A stretch of DNA of 21,451 nucleotides from F2B08 sp046260445 (GTDB lineage: Bacteria; Actinomycetota; Actinomycetes; Actinomycetales; Dermatophilaceae): contig JBHEPF010000168.1 of NCBI GenBank assembly GCA_046260445.1, forward strand, positions 1 through 21,451, given 5' to 3'. Under the pieces are notes generated by a model. That model did not search any database. It was given only the letters and a program-made list of their open reading frames with translations, and was not told the DNA's origin. Position numbers and translations under genes: made by a program. Positions 16,316 through 21,451 of this stretch are shown in pieces. Every line of letters starts with the position of its first letter. Within the stretch, counting starts at the first letter, position 1.

Positions 16316-19045
16316 TCAGGGAGCCACGTGCACGATCCCGTGGGCACCGCGCTCGGCGTCGACCATGAGATGGGAGACGACCGGGTAGCTCCCCGGCTCG
16401 GGGAAGGTGAGCTCGACGAACCCACCCTGGGCCGGGTGGAGGCCGAGCACCTGGCTGCCGCCCAGGGTGCCGTCAGCAGGGCCGTCCAGTCCACCGAGAC
16501 GGTAGGCCCCCTCGTGGTAGACGGTGTCGAACTGTCCCCCGACGATGTGGAAGGCGCTCGGGCGGTTCGGTCCCGCGGCCAGCACCCAGAACCGGACCCG
16601 CTCACCGACCCGGGCCTGCAACGGCTCGCCCGCGAGGCCGTACTGGTTCGCGATGCCGTTGAACACCACTGCGCTCGGGACCTCGGCCGTGATCGCGTCG
16701 GCGTTGACCTCGGTCGCGTCCGTCGCGGTGGCGGCCACCGACGAGAGGTAGACCTCGGACTGGACCAGCGCATACGAGCGGTCCGCCTCGGCCAGCCCGT
16801 CCGGCTCGATGACGACCGCCCCGTGCATGCCGGCGGCGATGTGTGAGCTCATCGGCATCGTCGAGCAGTGGTACATCCAGATCCCCGCCCGCTCGGCGGT
16901 GAAGCGATGGACGAGGGACTCACCGGGCGGGATGGTGCGCATCGGCCCGTCCGGCGCGAGGGCGCCCGCGTGGAAGTCGATGGAGTGCCCGATCGTCCCG
17001 TCGTTGACGAGGGTGATCTCGAAGACGTCACCGACCCGACCGTGCAGCGTCGGCCCCGGCACCTGCCCGTTGAAGGTCCACCGCTTCTGCCACACGCCCG
17101 GCGCCACCTCGAGCGGCACCTCCTGGGCGGTGAGGGTGAGCCGGTGGATCCGCTCGGTCGTCAGGGGCGGCAGGGCCGGGTCGACCACGTCCGTCACCGT
17201 GACGCCCGGGCCCGCATGCGGCAGTGGTATGCGGGCCGCGCCGCTCCCGGCGGCGGCATCCGGTCCGTGGCCGGCCGAGTCGTCCGCTCCGGCTGACCCG
17301 GTGTCGTCACTGGGCGCCCCCTCGACGAGCACCGTGAGCACCATGCCCATCTGCCGGTGCCCGACGATCGTGCACCAGCCCTCCGCCGTCGCACCGACGA
17401 CCCCCACCTCGAGCACGGCGCTCTGTGTCGGCGCCAGCCTCGGCGTGCGCTGCCCGGCGAGGGTGAGGTCATGGGTCGTCGTGGGGTCGTTGTTGACGAG
17501 CTCGATGACGAGCTCGTTGCCGGCAGGGACGGTGATGGTGCTGGGCTCGAAGCGCATACCCTCTGCCGACACCTGCACGCGCGTGGTCTCGCCGGTGGGT
17601 GTCACAGCGGCGGCTCCCGCGCCCGTGGCGGTCCCGAGACGTCCTGCCGACGAGAGCCCTGCGGATGCCGGATCGAGCGCGACCCCGACCGAGACCCCGA
17701 CCGCGAGCGCGGCGGCGGCTGCGACGAGCTGCCCGAGGGACCAGATGCTCGGCCGCGTGGCGGGAGGTGGTGTGCGTTGGTCGACCGGGATGTCTCGGGC
17801 TCGGAGACTGGCGCGCAGTCCCGCGAACATGAGCGGGATGAAGGCGGCGAGCGCGACGAGGACGAGTGCCGACACGACGACCCGCACCCGGCTCGGCACC
17901 GGGAGCAGGCAGAGCGCCAGCCCCGCGTTGACGACGACGAGCCGTGCGGCGCCCCAGCGGTCGAAGTGACGTTGGCCGGCGCGCACGACGGCCGGGCCCC
18001 CTCCGAGCACCGACGGCAGGAGGTAGGACAGCGCTCCGGCGAGCAGCTGAGCGGCGAACCCGACGGTGACCACTGCGGCCCAGGAGTTGATGCCGGTGCC
18101 CGTCTGCGGCCAGGCGTCCCCGCTCGCGAGCGCGACACCGAGCCAGACCAGCGCGACGAGGAGCCACACGAGGGCCGCCGCGACCGAGGCCGTCGCGAAC
18201 TCGCGGGGTGGCGCCTGGCGAGCCGGCGCATACAGGGCCCGACCCCACCAGAGGACACCGCCGAGATAGACGACCAGACCCAGGAGCGACACCGGACCTA
18301 GGCCGAGCAGTGCCGACCCGGCGAGGACCAGGACTCCGACGGCGAGTACCGGCAACGCCTGCCTGGCCAGCCTCTCGGCGCGGGCGTCCATCCGGGTGCG
18401 CAGCATCGTCGGCCACAGCGTGAGCAGGGTGCCGGTCACGGTGATCCCGACCCAGCCGAGGACGTTGACCGTGGTGTGTGCCAACACCATCCGCGCATGC
18501 CAGGGGTCGGCGGGTCCTCGAGCCAGCAGCACCCCCATGGTCACGCCGAGAGGCAGGAGGGCCGCGGCGGCGAGGTAGTAGTGGACGGTCACGCGGAACC
18601 GCCCCGGCAGCGCGTGCCGCAGCCGCCGGGTGAGCGCGACTCCGTGCCACGCCACCGCGGCCACCACCAGCACGGCGCCGCTCACCGTCACCCACCACCA
18701 GAGCGTCGGCACGCCGACGAGGACGAGCGTGGTGCCGGTGAGCAGGAGCGTCAGCCGTGCCGACTGCCGACGTCGGTCATCGAGTGTGGGCGACGTCTTG
18801 AGCAGCGCCTGGGCGAAGTGGGTGCTCCACACGAAGATCGAGTGCGTGAGAGCCCCGAGCAGGAGCAGGTGCACCATGACCCAGGTGGACTCCGGCACCT
18901 GCCGGTGCACGAGCGCGACGAGGACCGCGAGGACCAGCCAGCCGATCACCGGGCGGTCGCGCAGCGGCCAACGGCCTCGCGCCCCTGACGTGGCGCCGGG
19001 TCGGGTCCGGTCCCGCGCCGTGCTCGTCGTGTCAGCGATGGTCAT
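16316..19045 (-). CDS. nirK: Membrane-fused copper nitrite reductase with extra cupredoxin domain
   Basis: A 909-residue three-part protein. Residues about 33-456 form 12-13 hydrophobic helices; histidines 59, 67, 76, 155, 183 and 190 lie in or near helices. Residues about 487-575 are a cupredoxin with type-1 copper ligands His525, Cys558, His563 and Met566 or Met568. Residues about 632-907 are a two-domain CuNIR. Its type-1 ligands are His687, Cys727, His735 and Met740; its type-2 ligands are His692, His726 and His892; catalytic Asp690 and His833 are present. It should reduce nitrite to nitric oxide on the outer face of the membrane. Usual NirK is about 360-500 residues and soluble. The ATG at 19045 has GAGAGAG upstream. 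It lies 61 bp after a DUF2249 gene, likely in one operon. A Gly/Ala/Asp-rich linker (about 577-605) joins the copper domains. Confidence 0.88.
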   Translation of the reverse strand: MTIADTTSTARDRTRPGATSGARGRWPLRDRPVIGWLVLAVLVALVHRQVPESTWVMVHLLLLGALTHSIFVWSTHFAQALLKTSPTLDDRRRQSARLTLLLTGTTLVLVGVPTLWWWVTVSGAVLVVAAVAWHGVALTRRLRHALPGRFRVTVHYYLAAAALLPLGVTMGVLLARGPADPWHARMVLAHTTVNVLGWVGITVTGTLLTLWPTMLRTRMDARAERLARQALPVLAVGVLVLAGSALLGLGPVSLLGLVVYLGGVLWWGRALYAPARQAPPREFATASVAAALVWLLVALVWLGVALASGDAWPQTGTGINSWAAVVTVGFAAQLLAGALSYLLPSVLGGGPAVVRAGQRHFDRWGAARLVVVNAGLALCLLPVPSRVRVVVSALVLVALAAFIPLMFAGLRASLRARDIPVDQRTPPPATRPSIWSLGQLVAAAAALAVGVSVGVALDPASAGLSSAGRLGTATGAGAAAVTPTGETTRVQVSAEGMRFEPSTITVPAGNELVIELVNNDPTTTHDLTLAGQRTPRLAPTQSAVLEVGVVGATAEGWCTIVGHRQMGMVLTVLVEGAPSDDTGSAGADDSAGHGPDAAAGSGAARIPLPHAGPGVTVTDVVDPALPPLTTERIHRLTLTAQEVPLEVAPGVWQKRWTFNGQVPGPTLHGRVGDVFEITLVNDGTIGHSIDFHAGALAPDGPMRTIPPGESLVHRFTAERAGIWMYHCSTMPMSSHIAAGMHGAVVIEPDGLAEADRSYALVQSEVYLSSVAATATDATEVNADAITAEVPSAVVFNGIANQYGLAGEPLQARVGERVRFWVLAAGPNRPSAFHIVGGQFDTVYHEGAYRLGGLDGPADGTLGGSQVLGLHPAQGGFVELTFPEPGSYPVVSHLMVDAERGAHGIVHVAP

Positions 19046-19106
19046 GCCCGCTCTCTCGGTGGTTCGGTATGCGCTGGTCGCGTCTCCCGCCCACGACAGG
19101 ACGGCG

Positions 19107-19427
19107 TCAGCGGGTGCGGGTCATCTTCAGCCGCCAGTCCTGCGGCCCGCGCTGGAGGTACTCGACCGCGATGGCGTCGCCCTCACGGTCCCGGAGCTGG
19201 GCCAGGAGCGGCACGGGGTCATGGGGGGCGGTGAGGACGAGTGACGCACCGGCGCGTAGCTGGCCGAGCGAGCCGAAGATGGCACCGTGCCGGATCGCGT
19301 GAGGGATCGTCCGGGCGTCGAGCTCGGGAAGGTGCTCGTCCTCGTGGCCGCAGTCGCAGCCGCCGGCCGGCGCGTGGGCGCCGCTGACGTCGCGGACGGA
19401 AAGCTCGGTGGGGGTGGACTCGCTCAT
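19107..19427 (-). CDS. DUF2249 domain protein
   Basis: A 106-residue protein whose C-terminal three-quarters match DUF2249, a small SirA/TusA-like fold often found beside denitrification and nitric-oxide genes. Seen: ELDARTIPHAIRHGAIFGSL (35-54), LVLTAPHDPVPLLAQL (63-78) and VEYLQRGPQDWRLKMTR (88-104). An N-terminal stretch carries CDCGHEDEH (24-32), a possible metal site additional to the core domain. The ATG at 19427 has AGGAG about 10 nt upstream. It is first in a probable DUF2249-nirK unit and divergent from a COG2345-type regulator. The molecular function of the family is unproven; a role in nitrogen-oxide metabolism or copper/haem supply is inference from context. Confidence 0.8.
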   Translation of the reverse strand: MSESTPTELSVRDVSGAHAPAGGCDCGHEDEHLPELDARTIPHAIRHGAIFGSLGQLRAGASLVLTAPHDPVPLLAQLRDREGDAIAVEYLQRGPQDWRLKMTRTR

Positions 19428-19458
19428 GGGACGGTGCTCCTGGTGTGAGAGACGAACA

Positions 19459-19486
19459 TTTAATACAGTGGTGCTGTGCATAATAC
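19459..19486. promoter_or_regulatory. Divergent promoter/operator between DUF2249-nirK and the regulator
   Basis: This is a conspicuously AT-rich patch in a GC-rich sequence. On the plus strand TACAGT (19464-19469) matches TANNNT and ends 6 nt before the regulator GTG at 19476, giving a leaderless message. On the minus strand TATTAT (19485-19480) is a -10 candidate for DUF2249-nirK. TAATAC occurs as a direct repeat at 19461-19466 and 19481-19486, exactly 20 bp apart (two helical turns), and ACAG-N5-CTGT (19465-19477) is a small dyad between them. One bound protein could therefore control both directions. Confidence 0.5.
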
Positions 19487-20219
19487 TCGTCTCGGGCCGA
19501 GACACGCGCCACTCCCCGTCCCGGGACTCGGACCCGCGCGGCGTCGGGTCCTCGCGGCCCTCCTCCGACGTGCGGACGGCGCGACGATCACCGAGCTCAC
19601 CCAGGAGCTCGGTGGTCACCCGAACTCGATCCGGCTCCATCTCGACGCACTTGCCAGTACCGACACCGGCGCCGGTCCACTGGTCGAGGCAGCCGCTGAG
19701 CCTCCCGTCGGGCGCGGCCGCCCGGCCACCCGCTACCGCGCGACTGAGACGGCCAGGACCGTACCGGCCGCAGACCCCGCTGCAGAGGACTACCGCGGCC
19801 TCGTCTCCGCCTTCGCCGAGCACCTCGCCGGCGACCAGGCGGACCCACGTGGCGCGGCGCGCGGAATCGGCCGCGGGTGGGGCCGACGTCTGGCTGGTGC
19901 CAGGGTCGGAACCGCAGACGAGGTCACCGGTGAGGTCACTCAGCCCACTGCGGCTCGCCGAGAGGTGATCGGGCTCCTCGGTCGACTCGGGTTCTCCCCC
20001 GAGGCCGACGACCGCGCCCCCGGCACCCATCGACTCACGGCCTGCCCCCTGCTCGACGTCGCCCGCGCCCACCCGGAGGTCGTCTGCCAGGTGCACCTCG
20101 GCCTCGTCCAAGGGGCCCTCGAGACCCACCAGCCGGGCAACCCGGAGGACGTCGACCTCGCACCCTTCGCCGAGGAGGGCGCCTGCCTGCTGCGGATCGG
20201 GTCGGACCCAGCCGGGTAG
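19476..20219 (+). CDS. COG2345-type (ArsR/SufR-like) HTH regulator with C-terminal cysteines
   Basis: A 247-residue regulator. A winged helix-turn-helix occupies about 18-92 (ATITELTQELGGHPNSIRLHLDAL, then the wing VGRGRPATRYRAT). The C-terminal domain contains LTACPLLDVARAHPEVVCQVHLGLVQGAL and GACLLRIG, with cysteines 190, 204 and 237. This is the pattern of the SufR/COG2345 group, in which C-terminal cysteines can hold an iron-sulfur cluster. Iron-sulfur regulators are common sensors of nitric oxide and iron, so a role sensing nitric oxide made by NirK is plausible, but it is inferred. It starts at GTG with no Shine-Dalgarno sequence, 6 nt after a TANNNT box. Divergence from DUF2249-nirK points to that operon as its target. 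Confidence 0.78.
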   Translation: MHNTRLGPRHAPLPVPGLGPARRRVLAALLRRADGATITELTQELGGHPNSIRLHLDALASTDTGAGPLVEAAAEPPVGRGRPATRYRATETARTVPAADPAAEDYRGLVSAFAEHLAGDQADPRGAARGIGRGWGRRLAGARVGTADEVTGEVTQPTAARREVIGLLGRLGFSPEADDRAPGTHRLTACPLLDVARAHPEVVCQVHLGLVQGALETHQPGNPEDVDLAPFAEEGACLLRIGSDPAG

Positions 20220-20231
20220 CCCACCCTCTGG

Positions 20232-20241
20232 GTAGTCCTAC
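20232..20241. promoter_or_regulatory. GTAG-TC-CTAC inverted repeat before the acyltransferase gene
   Basis: GTAGTCCTAC forms a 4-bp dyad around TC, in the 60-bp gap between the regulator stop and the acyltransferase start. It could be an operator of a response regulator; with four base pairs per arm chance is a real alternative. Confidence 0.25.
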
Positions 20242-20279
20242 TCACGCGCGATGTGGGGTGGAGCGGGCATCGTGGAGAT

Positions 20280-21451
20280 ATGGAAACCAGCACGTTGCGG
20301 GCGATGGCCGAGGCGACACCGGCGGGCCGTAACCGCGTCGTCGACTTCCTGCGCGCGCTCGCGATCACCGTCGTCGTCCTCGGGCACTGGCTCATCGCCG
20401 CCGTCGTCATCCGGGACGGCGAGGTCGTGCCCGATGCCGTCCTCAACATCGCGGCCTGGAGCCACCCGCTCACCTGGGTCTTCCAGGTCATGCCGGTCTT
20501 CTTCCTCGTCGGCGGCTACGCCAACGCGCTGTCCTGGCGCTCGGCACGTGTCGCGGGAGTGCCGTACGCAGGCTGGCTGCGCGCCCGGCTCACGAGGCTC
20601 GGCGCCCCCGTCATCCCGCTGCTGGTGACGTGGCTCGTCCTCGCGACCAGCGCATACACCCTCGGCATGCCGGGGTCGACGCTGCGCCTGGCCTCGCAGG
20701 TGGCGCTCGTCCCGACCTGGTTCCTCGCCGCCTACATCCTCGTCGTCATGGTCGCGCCGGCGACCCTGGTCCTGTGGGAGCGATGGCGCTGGTGGAGCAT
20801 CGTGGCCGGGCTGCTGCTCAGCCTCGCCATCGACGCGGTGAGCATCGGCACCGGCGAGCTCCTCGTCGGCTTCGCCAACTACCTCGTCGCCTGGGCGACC
20901 GTCCACCAGCTGGGGTATGCGTGGGTCGACGGCGCGCTCGCCTCCCGCCTGCGTCGGCTCGCCCTCGCCGGCGCCGGACTCGCCGGACTCGTCCTTGCCG
21001 TCTGGGTCGGGCCGTATCCGCTGTCGATGATCGGCGTCGACGGGGCCGACCTCAACAACTCCTACCCCACGCGGGTGACGATGCTTCTCCTCGGCATGCT
21101 CCAGGGCGGGGTCATCCTGCTCGCCGAGCGCCCCCTCGCGCGCTGGCTCGAGGGGCTCCGGCCGTGGATGGCGACGATCGCGGTCAACGCGCGGATCATG
21201 ACGCTCTATCTCTGGCACCTCACCGCGATGGTGCTGCTCATCGGCCTGTCACTCCTCCTCGGCGGAGCCGGCCTGCAGTGGGCGCCGCTCTCAGGCGCGT
21301 GGTGGGCGACCCGGCCGCTGTGGCTGGGCGTCCTCGCCGTCATGGTCCTCGGGTTCGTCGCCCTCCTGGGCCGCTTCGAGAGCCCTCGCCGCGACGAGCG
21401 GCCGCCTCCCCCGGCCTGGCTCGCGGTCCTCGCGGGGGTTCTCACCTGCGG
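20280..21451 (+). CDS. Acyltransferase 3 family integral membrane protein (partial, runs off the edge)
   Basis: 390 codons are visible and no stop occurs before the window end. The protein opens with VVDFLRALAITVVVLGHWL (about 20-38), the acyltransferase-3 signature with the catalytic-type histidine at 36 and Arg25. It continues with about ten hydrophobic segments, including PVFFLVGGYANALSW, PTWFLAAYILVVMVAPATLV and RIMTLYLWHLTAMVLL. Family members move acyl groups across or at the membrane onto sugars, peptidoglycan or lipids; the substrate here is unknown. I chose the ATG at 20280, but GGAG sits only 2 nt upstream; an in-frame GTG at 20253 and an ATG at 20304 are alternatives. It shares the regulator's strand but is separated by a 60-bp gap. 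Confidence 0.85.
   Translation, partial: METSTLRAMAEATPAGRNRVVDFLRALAITVVVLGHWLIAAVVIRDGEVVPDAVLNIAAWSHPLTWVFQVMPVFFLVGGYANALSWRSARVAGVPYAGWLRARLTRLGAPVIPLLVTWLVLATSAYTLGMPGSTLRLASQVALVPTWFLAAYILVVMVAPATLVLWERWRWWSIVAGLLLSLAIDAVSIGTGELLVGFANYLVAWATVHQLGYAWVDGALASRLRRLALAGAGLAGLVLAVWVGPYPLSMIGVDGADLNNSYPTRVTMLLLGMLQGGVILLAERPLARWLEGLRPWMATIAVNARIMTLYLWHLTAMVLLIGLSLLLGGAGLQWAPLSGAWWATRPLWLGVLAVMVLGFVALLGRFESPRRDERPPPPAWLAVLAGVLTC

Noticed and set aside
20238..21218. 326-codon open frame on the minus strand opposite the acyltransferase
   Set aside because: Its sequence is almost wholly Arg/Asp/Glu/Gly/Pro, while the plus strand encodes a clear multi-helix membrane protein with the family signature.

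Overview
This is a chromosomal window from a high-GC Gram-positive bacterium (Actinomycetota). Four things point there. Base composition is roughly 70% G+C by eye. Tandem IniA/IniC-type dynamin-like GTPases are present. So are small actinobacterial families (DUF3151, DUF5302) and an actinobacterial-type HelD. Several genes also carry a TANNNT -10 box only 6-8 nt before the start codon, the actinobacterial leaderless arrangement. A member of the Micrococcales (for example Intrasporangiaceae) is my best guess, but this is inference from gene content, not from a marker gene. I see no rRNA, tRNA, CRISPR array, insertion sequence or prophage.

Layout. 2-103 (+): acidic C-terminal tail of an unidentified gene, closed by a strong hairpin. 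207-3637 (+): two translationally coupled dynamin-like GTPases (IniA-like, IniC-like), meeting a convergent four-helix membrane protein (3534-4187, -) whose end overlaps iniC. 4302-6466 (-): purD-purC, coupled by an ATGA overlap. 6570-8873 (+): HelD-type RNA polymerase-recycling ATPase, divergent from purD. 8970-9143 (-): DUF5302 protein. 9254-10555 (-): purA. 10639-11517 (-): orphan LuxR-type HTH regulator with an inverted repeat over its own -10 box. 11518-12002: 485 bp with no convincing gene but with hairpins and short repeats. 12003-13518 (-): fba and a downstream DUF3151 gene. The combination of purA, a DUF3151 gene and fba recalls the Mycobacterium tuberculosis Rv0357c-Rv0363c neighbourhood.

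13623-19427 (-) is the most distinctive part. It holds a DUF2249 protein, a very large membrane-anchored copper nitrite reductase, a GH15 glucoamylase/trehalase-like enzyme and a GNAT acetyltransferase, all on one strand. Divergent from DUF2249-nirK, across a 48-bp AT-rich promoter region, is a COG2345-type HTH regulator with conserved cysteines (19476-20219, +). The window ends inside an acyltransferase-3 family membrane protein (20280 onward, +).

How the genes fit together. purD, purC and purA serve purine synthesis and fba central carbon metabolism; these are housekeeping. The IniA/IniC pair probably acts at the membrane. The regulator-DUF2249-nirK unit looks like a self-contained nitrite/nitric-oxide module. 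NirK fuses a 12-13 helix membrane domain, a blue-copper cupredoxin and a full two-domain CuNIR in one chain, which suggests electrons could pass from the membrane to nitrite within one polypeptide. That is the best candidate here for an under-described system. All functional assignments are from motif reading; no database search was possible.
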